NCBI GenBank assembly: GCA_902609535.1
Contig: CACLSF010000004.1
Span: 1-32,000, forward strand
Source: an uncultured Pelagibacteraceae bacterium
Lineage (GTDB): Bacteria > Pseudomonadota > Alphaproteobacteria > Pelagibacterales > Pelagibacteraceae
Direction of reading: 5' to 3'
DNA length: 32,000 nucleotides
Positions 16,084 to 24,008 of the stretch are shown in pieces; position 1 is the stretch's first letter; each line of letters begins with the position of its first letter. A model generated the notes under the pieces. That model was not told the DNA's origin, ran no database searches, and was given only the letters and a program-made list of their open reading frames with translations. The translations under genes were made by a program, and so were the position numbers.

Positions 16084-17032
16084 AAATATGTTTTGACGCT
16101 TCTTTGTAATTAGGTAATTTATCTATTTCAGCATGTTTAAACTGTTTGTTTACAAAAATTTCAATTTTAGCCTCAATTTTTTTAATTTTTTTTTCATTAA
16201 TATTATTTTTTTTCATAAGTTTTTTTGCATAACTTATAGGATCTTTACTTTGCCAAAATTTTACTTCATTGGAATTTCTATATTTTAAGTGATCATCATC
16301 ACTGGGTCCACAATGTTCTTTATATCTATATGTATCCATTTGAACAAAATAAGGTTTTCTTTTTTTCCTAACTAAATTAATTATTTTTTTTGTTGATTTG
16401 TAAACTTCATCAACTCTATTACCATCAATTTTTTTATAAGGAATTTTAAATGCTGAGGCATATTTTTTAAAATTACTGTCTATTTGTCTCTCTTTTATAT
16501 TTGTATAAACAGAGAATAAGTTGTTTTCACATGCAAAAATTATAGGTAAAGAATGAAGAGAAGCAAAATTTGCACACTCAAAAAAAATACCTTCTTCGAG
16601 AGATGCGTCACCACAATAGATTACCGTTATCTCATTTAAATTATTTCTTTTTTGGTATAATGCATTTCCTGTCGCCATTCCCATAGCGCTAGACACAATA
16701 GGTATACTAGAAACCATTCCAACGCTCTGATCTTGTAAATGCATAGAACCACCTACTCCTCCAACACATCCATTATTTTTGCCATATATTTCTGAAAGCA
16801 TCTTTCTAAGATTGCCCCCTTTTGCTAAATAATGTGCATGACATCTATGATTTGAAAATAATTTGTCAGTTTTTTTTAAATTTTCTATTAATCCAGTAGC
16901 ACATGCTTCTTGACCTATGGACAGATGCACTGGACATCTCATCTGTCCCTTGGAATAGTTTTTCGAAATAGTCTCTTCTACAAATCTTGTTAAATATAGC
17001 GATTTGTAAAGTTTGATTAAATTATTATTCAT
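16076..17032 (-). CDS. Orphan 2-oxoacid dehydrogenase E1 component, alpha subunit
   Basis: 318 residues. The thiamine diphosphate motif is present: GDASLEEG starts at 141 and ends with ENN at 169-171. Substrate-side features include MRCPVHLSIGQEA (31-43) and NHRCHAHYLAKGG (61-73). In place of the phosphorylation loop of the mitochondrial enzymes is RYKEHCGPSDDDHLKYR (236-252). It is the first gene of the seven-gene minus unit and its ATG is 49 nt from the divergent oxygenase gene. Together with E1-beta it should form an alpha2beta2 enzyme that decarboxylates a 2-oxoacid. With no E2 partner and with aminotransferases downstream, the acceptor is probably a keto sugar rather than lipoamide (inferred). 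Confidence 0.88.
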   Translation of the reverse strand: MNNNLIKLYKSLYLTRFVEETISKNYSKGQMRCPVHLSIGQEACATGLIENLKKTDKLFSNHRCHAHYLAKGGNLRKMLSEIYGKNNGCVGGVGGSMHLQDQSVGMVSSIPIVSSAMGMATGNALYQKRNNLNEITVIYCGDASLEEGIFFECANFASLHSLPIIFACENNLFSVYTNIKERQIDSNFKKYASAFKIPYKKIDGNRVDEVYKSTKKIINLVRKKRKPYFVQMDTYRYKEHCGPSDDDHLKYRNSNEVKFWQSKDPISYAKKLMKKNNINEKKIKKIEAKIEIFVNKQFKHAEIDKLPNYKEASKHIYV

Positions 17033-17081
17033 TTTATTAATAAATTCAATATACTCTACATAAATTCAAATCAATACAAAA

Positions 17082-17861
17082 ATGATTAACGGTTTCAAAA
17101 AATACAAATTTCAAAAAATAGAATTTTTAAATAAGATAAGAACATTGCTTCTTATTAAGTTAAAAAAATTAACAAAAAATAAAAAAATTACATTTTCAAA
17201 CTATCATAAATATATAGATGATAAAAAACACCAGAACATCCAATGGGAGCTCGCAAAATATTTTAGAGATAAAAAACTTCACATTATATGCTTGGAGGGC
17301 ATTAGAGAATTTCTTTATATGAATTTTGGACAAAGTATTCTTATACAAAAAAAACCATTTTTGAGAATAGCAAGACCTTTCAAAGAAGAAGATAATATTG
17401 GGCTTCACAAAGATACAATTTACGGACAAAATCCATATGAAATGTCCATACATGTTCCATTAATGAGTCTTGGAAATAAGAGTTGTTTAAAATTTGCAAA
17501 AAATTCTCATTTACTTAATGATAAAAAAATCCAATTTTACAAAAGTAAAAGTTTATTTAAGAAAGGTTCTAAGCAACATAAGTTGGGCAAACCGTATGAC
17601 CCTAAAAGAATAATAAAAATCAAATACAATGAAAAACCAATACCATTAAAATATGGTGAATTTGTTTTTTTTTCACCTGCTGTGATACACGGTCAGGAAC
17701 TAAATCGTGACAAAAACTTAACAAGATTTTCTTTTGATGTAAGAGTATCAAGTAAATTTTTTCCCGTCGATTTTAATATAAAAAAATATAATGGAAGCTA
17801 TGTTGAATTTTCAAAATCTCCAATAGATATTCTAGCATCGAAATACTTTGCAAAACAATAA
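17082..17861 (+). CDS. Phytanoyl-CoA-dioxygenase-like 2OG/Fe(II) oxygenase
   Basis: A 259-residue oxygenase with the complete triad: H109-K-D111 in GLHKDTIYG, H203 in PAVIHGQ, and R215 as likely 2-oxoglutarate ligand in LTRFSFDVR. The core IHVPLMSLGNKSCLKFAKNSH (about 123-143) fits phytanoyl-CoA-dioxygenase-like proteins, including ones found in aminosugar antibiotic clusters. ATG at 17082. It heads a plus-strand run of four closely spaced genes (2OG, methyltransferase, 2OG, SDR) and is divergent from E1-alpha. It probably hydroxylates a sugar or sugar-nucleotide. The substrate is not determinable. Confidence 0.78.
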   Translation: MINGFKKYKFQKIEFLNKIRTLLLIKLKKLTKNKKITFSNYHKYIDDKKHQNIQWELAKYFRDKKLHIICLEGIREFLYMNFGQSILIQKKPFLRIARPFKEEDNIGLHKDTIYGQNPYEMSIHVPLMSLGNKSCLKFAKNSHLLNDKKIQFYKSKSLFKKGSKQHKLGKPYDPKRIIKIKYNEKPIPLKYGEFVFFSPAVIHGQELNRDKNLTRFSFDVRVSSKFFPVDFNIKKYNGSYVEFSKSPIDILASKYFAKQ

Positions 17862-17863
17862 AA

Positions 17864-18955
17864 ATGAATAAATGTATAATTTGTGAATCTAAAGAGCAAA
17901 TTGTTCTGAAGTCAAATTTTAAATTTGTCAGCTCAGATATTAAAAAAATAAACTTTTCTACTAACTTTTTTATTTGTAATAAATGTGGATGTCTTCAAAA
18001 AAAAATAGATAAAAATTATCTTAAGAATATAAATAAAATATATAAAAAATATACAGGCTTTTCAAAATATAATGAAATAGACCAAAGGAAAGTATTGAAC
18101 GGGGGAAATTTTAATAGATGTGAATTACTTTTTAAAAAATTTTTAAATAAAAATAAATATTATGAAGTACTTGATTATGGATCTAGTAATGGAGCAATGT
18201 TAATGCCATTTATAGGATTAAATAAAAAATTATATGCTACAGATTTAAAGTGTAATTTAAGTTCTAAAATTTTAAAAAATAAAAATTTTATAAGATTTAT
18301 AAATTTAAAAAATTTTCAAAAATCTAGAAAAAAATATGATGTAATAACAATGATACATGTATTAGAACATCTTAGGCAACCAAAAGAAGTATTATCAAAT
18401 ATCAGAAGAAAATTAAATAAAAATGGAATAATTTTTGTTCAAATTCCAAATTTTTTATTAAATCCATTTGATTTAAGTGTTTACGATCATACAATTCATT
18501 TTGATAAAAATACCTTAATTAGATTAGCAATAGAAAGTAATTTAGAAATAATAAAAATTGATGAGGAGTTTATGAATGGTGAATTTTCAATCATTTTAAG
18601 AAAGTCATATAAAAACAAAAATATAAAAAAAAATAATGAATCTATTTTAAAAAAGATAGATTACTTCAATAGTTTTGGAGAAAAAATCAAAAAAATTAAT
18701 AAAATTAAAAATTTATCTTTATTAGGATCTTCAATTTCTTCCCTATTTATAAAAGAAAATTTTAAAGGTGAAATAAAGAATTTTTATGATGAAGATTTAT
18801 CTAAAATAGGAAAATATTTTGAAGGTAAACGAATTAAAAAATTAGCAAAACAAAATAAGGAAAATCTCTTTTTACCATTTTATGATAAAAAATTACTTCA
18901 AATAACAAAAAGGCTTAATAAATCATACGATTATAACTTAATATGCTTAGATTAA
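17864..18955 (+). CDS. Class I SAM methyltransferase with zinc N-domain (TylCIII/NovU-like sugar C-methyltransferase architecture)
   Basis: 363 residues with a three-part layout. The N-terminal zinc-finger-like domain has C4-x2-C7 and C38-x2-C41. The SAM-binding domain has motif I VLDYGSSNGAML (102-113) and the post-motif MIHVLEHL (163-170), with H165/E168/H169. The C-terminal Rossmann-like domain begins near 285 (SLLGSSISS). This matches the architecture of C-methyltransferases that add a branch methyl to 4-keto deoxysugars (TylCIII, NovU, EvaC families). The gene starts 2 nt after the first oxygenase and overlaps the next by 13 nt. A branched-chain sugar is therefore likely, with the SDR at 19666 a possible source of the keto substrate. 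Confidence 0.82.
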   Translation: MNKCIICESKEQIVLKSNFKFVSSDIKKINFSTNFFICNKCGCLQKKIDKNYLKNINKIYKKYTGFSKYNEIDQRKVLNGGNFNRCELLFKKFLNKNKYYEVLDYGSSNGAMLMPFIGLNKKLYATDLKCNLSSKILKNKNFIRFINLKNFQKSRKKYDVITMIHVLEHLRQPKEVLSNIRRKLNKNGIIFVQIPNFLLNPFDLSVYDHTIHFDKNTLIRLAIESNLEIIKIDEEFMNGEFSIILRKSYKNKNIKKNNESILKKIDYFNSFGEKIKKINKIKNLSLLGSSISSLFIKENFKGEIKNFYDEDLSKIGKYFEGKRIKKLAKQNKENLFLPFYDKKLLQITKRLNKSYDYNLICLD

Positions 18956-19662
18956 AAAATACAATTGAAAATGAAATTGGATTTAGAATTTTTAAAACAA
19001 ATAAAGATGATATTATTAATATTAAAAATTTAATCCAAGAATCGTTTAGCAAAACACTAAAAGAACATAAAATAAAGCAATGTTTTATTGATGATTACCA
19101 TAAATTAAAAATTAATGATCAACTTCATAAAAAAATTTGGACAAGAAAAAATAGAGTGGCATCAAGTAAATTAATTAATTATTTAAAAAAAAAAAGTTAC
19201 ATCTTTAAGGTATTAAAAAAAGAATTTGGAAAAATAGAATTTAGTAAAAAAGTTGATAACAAAAAAGCAGATTCTTATTGGAGACTTGTTAGACCTAATA
19301 AAAAAAAAGATGTAGGACCTATTCATGCAGATGAATGGTTTTGGAATGCAAATAAATGGGACATTCCTAAAAATAAAAAAGTATTTAAAGTTTGGATGTT
19401 ACTATCAAATAAATTAGATAAAGGTTTATCAGTAATACCTAATTCCCATATTAAAAAAGATTGGGTTTATAAAAGAATTTTCAGAGATGGAATTTTTAAA
19501 CCCAAATTTGCTGAAGATAAAAATTCTTATAAAATTATGAATTTGAAGACCCCAAAAGGAAGAATATTAATTTTTAATTATGGACTTTTACACAGTGGTC
19601 TAATAAACAAAAGTAATGAAACTAGAATTAGTTTGGAGTTTAGCTTATATTATAAGGGATAG
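18943..19662 (+). CDS. 2OG/Fe(II) oxygenase, phytanoyl-CoA-dioxygenase-like
   Basis: 239 residues. The triad is H128-A-D130 in GPIHADEWFW, distal H217 in GLLHSG, and R228 in NETRISLEF. The tryptophan-rich stretch EWFWNANKW after the HxD is distinctive and differs from the other three oxygenases. The ATG at 18943 overlaps the methyltransferase gene by 13 nt, indicating coupled translation. It probably oxidises the same sugar intermediate as its neighbours. No alternative function is apparent. Confidence 0.74.
   Translation: MLRLKNTIENEIGFRIFKTNKDDIINIKNLIQESFSKTLKEHKIKQCFIDDYHKLKINDQLHKKIWTRKNRVASSKLINYLKKKSYIFKVLKKEFGKIEFSKKVDNKKADSYWRLVRPNKKKDVGPIHADEWFWNANKWDIPKNKKVFKVWMLLSNKLDKGLSVIPNSHIKKDWVYKRIFRDGIFKPKFAEDKNSYKIMNLKTPKGRILIFNYGLLHSGLINKSNETRISLEFSLYYKG
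19654..19659 (+). promoter_or_regulatory. Shine-Dalgarno sequence for the SDR gene
   Basis: AAGGGA lies six nt before the ATG at 19666 and overlaps the end of the upstream oxygenase gene. It is one of the few clear ribosome-binding sites in the window; most other starts have none. It fixes the SDR start. Confidence 0.55.
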
Positions 19663-19665
19663 TCT

Positions 19666-20655
19666 ATGAAATATTTAATAATAGGTGGTGCTGGAATTTT
19701 TGCATTACACACAATAAAAAAAATCCTTCAGTTAAAAGACACAACAAAAGTAGTTTCGGTAGGAAGAAATCGCGAAAGATCATCTGAGGCTTTTACATTG
19801 GGTATAGGCAAAGGAGATGATAGATATCTATATAAACAGATTCACCTTAGTTTTGAAATAGATTTTTTAACTGACTTAATTGATAATTACAAACCTGATT
19901 TCATTATAAATTTTGCAGCATTAGCTTATGCCACATCATGGAATAAATCCTCGAGATATTATGATACTAACATAACTGCAGTAGCAAAACTGTGTGAACA
20001 TTTGTACGAAAAAAAATTTTTAAAACAATTTTTACAAATTGGATCTTCTGAGATTTATGGAGGAACAGACAAACCAGCAAATGAAAATAACATACCAAAT
20101 CCAACTAGTCCCTATGCAATTTCAAAACTCGCTGCTGATTATCATATGCTTAGCCTTTATAATCATATGGGATTTCCAGCTAACGTTATTAGACCAAGTA
20201 ATTGCTATGGATCAGGTCAGTATATGTACAGAGTTATACCTAAGGCAATTTTATATGGAATAATTGGCAAAAAGTTTCCTCTGGAAGGAGGTGGAAAAGT
20301 ACTTAAATCATTCATGCATGCTGGAGATTTGGCTGAAGCGATTATATCGATTTTGCATTCCGAGAAATTTGGAAGAATATATAATGCGGGTGTAAATAAG
20401 CCAAATACAATAAGAGAAATTGTAGAGGCTGTTTCTAAAAATTTAAAATTAGATTTTAATAGTTTTTGTGAAATTACTGAGGGAAGAAAAACAGAGGATA
20501 AACAATATTGTATTGATAGTAGTTACATTCAAAAAGAATTAGGTTGGAAAGCAAAGATATCTTTAGATGAAGGTGTAGACGAAGTGGTACAATGGGTTAA
20601 GAAATATCAAGATATATTAATAAATGAACCACAAGCCTTTACATTGAGAGCTTAA
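19666..20655 (+). CDS. NAD-dependent sugar-nucleotide epimerase/dehydratase (extended SDR)
   Basis: A 329-residue extended short-chain dehydrogenase. The nucleotide motif is GGAGIFA (7-13), so the third glycine of GxxGxxG is alanine. The catalytic set is S127-S128-E129 (GSSEIYG), Y150 and K154 (SPYAISK). The SSE triplet resembles the T-S-E of GDP-mannose 4,6-dehydratase, so a 4,6-dehydratase is plausible, giving the 4-keto sugar needed by aminotransferase and C-methyltransferase steps. An epimerase is the alternative. It is the last gene of the plus run; its stop overlaps the convergent O-methyltransferase gene by 4 nt. GC content looks slightly higher than in its neighbours, judged by eye. 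Confidence 0.85.
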   Translation: MKYLIIGGAGIFALHTIKKILQLKDTTKVVSVGRNRERSSEAFTLGIGKGDDRYLYKQIHLSFEIDFLTDLIDNYKPDFIINFAALAYATSWNKSSRYYDTNITAVAKLCEHLYEKKFLKQFLQIGSSEIYGGTDKPANENNIPNPTSPYAISKLAADYHMLSLYNHMGFPANVIRPSNCYGSGQYMYRVIPKAILYGIIGKKFPLEGGGKVLKSFMHAGDLAEAIISILHSEKFGRIYNAGVNKPNTIREIVEAVSKNLKLDFNSFCEITEGRKTEDKQYCIDSSYIQKELGWKAKISLDEGVDEVVQWVKKYQDILINEPQAFTLRA

Positions 20656-21356
20656 TTTTTTTTTATCAACATTATTCCATCATAGAATGGCAATATGCAC
20701 TTAGTCATTTTTTTATTTTTTAAATAATTTAACAATCTTTTTACACCATAGCCTTTTTCAGTTTGTGGATTTTTATTCATTGCATCTCCTTGATTAAAAA
20801 TATTATCAATTATTATGATACCATTTTTTGTTAATTTTTTCTCACATAATTGAAAAATTTCTTTATAGTTTTCTTTATTTCCATCTATAAATATTAAATC
20901 AAATTTGTTTTGTAGTTTATTTGATGAAAGTACATTTAAAGCCTCTCCCAAAATAATATTTATTTTCTTTTCTAGTTTATTAATTTTAAAGTTTTTTTTA
21001 GCAATGTTATAAAATTTGTCATATTTTTCTATTGCTGTTACTTTTCCATTTTTTTTTAGATGATTTGACAATTCCATAGTTGATAAACCAATAAATGAAC
21101 CAATCTCTAATATATTTTTAGGTTTAATCAAATAGCAAATAAAACTTAAAAAACTTAATGAAATAGGGTTTGAGGCCATTTCTTCGACTGAGAATTTTGT
21201 TGGATTAAATAATTTATATTTTTTATTTGGTTTTATTATATCAGAGTATCTAGCTATAAATGTGTACAAGTGATCTTCAAAGTTTTTTGATTTAAAGTAC
21301 TTTTTTAATGTAGGTTGATTGGGTAAAAACAATGAACTATATTTTAATCTTTTCAC
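20652..21356 (-). CDS. SAM-dependent O-methyltransferase (class I, family 3-like)
   Basis: A 234-residue enzyme of the catechol/caffeoyl-CoA O-methyltransferase type. SAM motif I is EIGSFIGLST (84-93), with acidic E110 at the end of strand 2. FIDGNKENY (156-164) and IIDN (182-185) are the usual metal/substrate motifs of this family. The start is GTG at 21354-21356. It lies alone on the minus strand, diverging by 10 nt from the next plus-strand gene and overlapping the SDR stop by 4 nt. It likely methylates a hydroxyl on a sugar or on the glycan chain. Confidence 0.85.
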   Translation of the reverse strand: MKRLKYSSLFLPNQPTLKKYFKSKNFEDHLYTFIARYSDIIKPNKKYKLFNPTKFSVEEMASNPISLSFLSFICYLIKPKNILEIGSFIGLSTMELSNHLKKNGKVTAIEKYDKFYNIAKKNFKINKLEKKINIILGEALNVLSSNKLQNKFDLIFIDGNKENYKEIFQLCEKKLTKNGIIIIDNIFNQGDAMNKNPQTEKGYGVKRLLNYLKNKKMTKCILPFYDGIMLIKKN

Positions 21357-21366
21357 AATAGGAAAT

Positions 21367-22821
21367 ATGACTTTTAAAATATTATTGTCAACAGCTGTTT
21401 GGGGTGAAGATTATCTAGAAATCTTTCTAGAGTATACTCTGAAAAGTCTATTAAAAAGTAGAAATCTTTTAAATAAAGAAATTTCAAGAAATTCGGAATA
21501 TTTAATCTATACTAAAAATGAACACATAAATGCAATTAAAAATCATAAAAATTTTAAGCTACTAAAAAAAAAATTCAAGATTTCTTTTTTTGATTTTAAG
21601 AAATTAAACATTAGAAATAAATATTCTTCACTTAAAATTTTTCAAAATTCATCAATTAAATATGGCTATAAAAATAAATTTGAATATTTTAGTTTTATTT
21701 ATCCAGATTCTATTTTTGGTGATAATCATTTTGCAACACTGCTATCTAAAATTAAAAAAGGTAGTAAAATAGTGATGTGCCCAGGCCCTTTAGGGATTTA
21801 TGAAAATTTTCACAAATCTTTTAAAAATAAAGAGATTAATAATAAAAATCTCTCAGAATTTATCATAGAAAATTTACATCCCTTTTATAAAAGTTTTATT
21901 AATAATTCAAAAAAATCTCGTATTAGTATTATAGAAAACAAAGAAGAAAATTATCAAATCTATAAATGTTTAGATTTACATCCAGCAATTATATCTTTTT
22001 CAATAAAAAATTTAAAAGTAATTAATACTATTGATGAAGACATATTGAACAATAATGAGATATTATTAAAAGATATTGGATATTTAAATTTTTCAAACGA
22101 GGGAATTATAATTACGCTTGAGAGCTTCGACAGCAATAGAGCACGAGTTCAAAAAAACCATTTTTTCAAAAAATTAAAAAATTTTAATACAGTCGATTTC
22201 GATATTATAAAATATTGTGATAAAAAAAATTTGGCTTATCATATTAATCACCACATAAAAGGAAATTTTATTGTTTCAGAAAAAAAAACAAAAAAATTAG
22301 AAAAATTATTAAATATTGATCCAAAAAAAGAAAAAATGCTTAAAAAGATATTAATAAATAATTTTTATAAAGTTAATAGGAATAGAAGTATTGTTGAGCA
22401 ATTTATAAAATTCAAAAAAAATAACTTGGAAATTAAAAATGAATTAATAGATAAACTTAACAAAGCGGTCAATGAAAGAGTTGAATTAGAATTAGAGGTT
22501 GAAAAAAAGTTTCAAGCACAACAATCACTAATAGAATTTCAAAGAGGAGAGAAATTTAAAATCCATGAGAACCGAAAATTTAATAGCTTTATCAACTTTA
22601 TAAAAGATGAAAATATTATAAAATTAACAATTATTTCTTTTTTAATTGTTATTTACAGCACCTTACCTAACTTTTTTAAAACTCCCATAATTATGCTCAA
22701 GCAAAAAAATAGATCTAACAAGTTTATTAATAAAAATTCACGTTTGTTAAGATTTCTTTTGATATTACCAAGAAAAACTATAGTTAAAATTTTAATAAAG
22801 AGGATCGGATTATATAGATGA
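21367..22821 (+). CDS. Uncharacterised protein, possible glycosyltransferase (tandem paralogue A)
   Basis: 484 residues from the ATG at 21367, preceded by aggaaat. The frame also opens at 21319, but that start would overlap the divergent O-methyltransferase gene and adds nothing conserved. I do not recognise the family. It shares with the next gene an N-terminal VWGEDYLEIFLEYTLKSLL (WG-(E/D)-x-Y-(L/I)) block, FSFIYPDSIFG (108-118), NLHP and LHPAI motifs in the same order. FIYPD with its aspartate recalls a metal/nucleotide site of GT-A enzymes, so a glycosyltransferase is plausible. The C-terminal part has a probable coiled coil followed by one membrane-like segment (about 420-446) and a basic tail. 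Confidence 0.72.
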   Translation: MTFKILLSTAVWGEDYLEIFLEYTLKSLLKSRNLLNKEISRNSEYLIYTKNEHINAIKNHKNFKLLKKKFKISFFDFKKLNIRNKYSSLKIFQNSSIKYGYKNKFEYFSFIYPDSIFGDNHFATLLSKIKKGSKIVMCPGPLGIYENFHKSFKNKEINNKNLSEFIIENLHPFYKSFINNSKKSRISIIENKEENYQIYKCLDLHPAIISFSIKNLKVINTIDEDILNNNEILLKDIGYLNFSNEGIIITLESFDSNRARVQKNHFFKKLKNFNTVDFDIIKYCDKKNLAYHINHHIKGNFIVSEKKTKKLEKLLNIDPKKEKMLKKILINNFYKVNRNRSIVEQFIKFKKNNLEIKNELIDKLNKAVNERVELELEVEKKFQAQQSLIEFQRGEKFKIHENRKFNSFINFIKDENIIKLTIISFLIVIYSTLPNFFKTPIIMLKQKNRSNKFINKNSRLLRFLLILPRKTIVKILIKRIGLYR

Positions 22822-24008
22822 AAAAAAGTGTTTTTTATTTTCCAATATGGGGTGATAGCTATATTAAGCTATTTTCAGATTTCGCTTTAAAATGTTTATA
22901 TAAAAATCTCAATGAAATTGATGATAAATTGTTAAAGTCCTCTAAAATAGAAATTTGGACTTTTAAAAAGGATATCCCTAAATTAAATGCATTAAAAAAT
23001 ATTCGATTATTAAAGAAAAAAATAACAATTAATATTGAAAGTATAGACATAATTTATAACAGTTTGATAAAATCTAATTTAAATAAATATCAAACACTTA
23101 GCATACTACAAAAAATTTTTATTAACACGCACTCTTATAAGTTTAAATACTTTTGGTTTATATATCCTGATTTTATTTTCTCAAACAAAATGATCAAAAA
23201 TTTTTTTAATTTAAAAAAAAAATATGATGCTTATTTTATTCCAGTGCCTCAATTAGTCGAGGAAAAAATAAAAATTAAATTTAAAGATAATAATTTTGAA
23301 ACTAGCGCAAAAAATATAACAGAATTATTATTTAACTTTCTCCATCCAATTGTTAAAATTTGTGACGTTGAAAATAGCAAAACCAATACACCTTCAATGT
23401 TTTTTGTTTCAGATCAAAACACACATGTATTTAAATATTTTCATATGCATCCAATAATATTAAAATCTGATATTGATAATTTAGAAATGAATAATGAATT
23501 TTACTCTTCTTTAGATGAAGGTTTAGTTAAAACACTAAATGAAAAAAAAATATTTATAACTAAAAATAATAATTTTGGTATTTGTATTAGCTTATTAAAA
23601 GAAAAAGAATATCTTTTACCTAACGAAAAATTTGATTTAATTAAAACTATTGAATGGTGTAAAAATCATATTAATAAAACACACTTGGAAATAAGTAATC
23701 ATACTTATATAGCAAAAAAAAATGAGTCTTCTAAGGTAGATAAAATATTAGAAAACAAAATCAATAAAAGAATAAATCCTATTGTGAAAAAGTTAAAAGA
23801 GATTGGAAATGAAGAAAATAACGAGGATTATAAAGTTGATATAGACTTGGTCGATTTAAATGATGAAATCTATAAAATTGTAAGAGATAACCATTTTAAA
23901 AATTATTTTAAAGTTGGTAAAGATACTTTAAAATTAAGAGTAATTAATAGTAGACTTAAAGATTCAGCCTCGAAATGGTTAAAAAATTTATACGTAAAAA
24001 ATTTATAG
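22818..24008 (+). CDS. Uncharacterised protein, possible glycosyltransferase (tandem paralogue B)
   Basis: 396 residues. It is a paralogue of the upstream gene, with which it overlaps by the 4-nt ATGA. Matching blocks are PIWGDSYIKLFSDFALKCL (9-27), FWFIYPDFIFSN (112-123), FLHPIVK and HMHPIIL. It lacks the upstream protein's coiled coil and membrane segment, and is Lys/Asn-rich at the C-terminus. No signal peptide is seen. The family is not recognised; the position between sugar-nucleotide genes and the conserved FIYPD aspartate suggest a glycosyltransferase, with low certainty. The 3' end overlaps the convergent SDR gene by 6 nt. Confidence 0.72.
   Translation: MKKSVFYFPIWGDSYIKLFSDFALKCLYKNLNEIDDKLLKSSKIEIWTFKKDIPKLNALKNIRLLKKKITINIESIDIIYNSLIKSNLNKYQTLSILQKIFINTHSYKFKYFWFIYPDFIFSNKMIKNFFNLKKKYDAYFIPVPQLVEEKIKIKFKDNNFETSAKNITELLFNFLHPIVKICDVENSKTNTPSMFFVSDQNTHVFKYFHMHPIILKSDIDNLEMNNEFYSSLDEGLVKTLNEKKIFITKNNNFGICISLLKEKEYLLPNEKFDLIKTIEWCKNHINKTHLEISNHTYIAKKNESSKVDKILENKINKRINPIVKKLKEIGNEENNEDYKVDIDLVDLNDEIYKIVRDNHFKNYFKVGKDTLKLRVINSRLKDSASKWLKNLYVKNL

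Noticed and set aside
17033-17081. Divergent promoter between E1-alpha and the oxygenase gene
   Set aside because: A promoter must be near, but the only candidate pair on the minus strand (TTGATT and TATATT) has a 15-nt spacer; too weak to annotate.
21319-21366. Sixteen-residue N-terminal extension of paralogue A
   Set aside because: Would overlap the divergent O-methyltransferase coding start by 38 nt; the ATG at 21367 puts the conserved WG block at the same distance from the start as in paralogue B.
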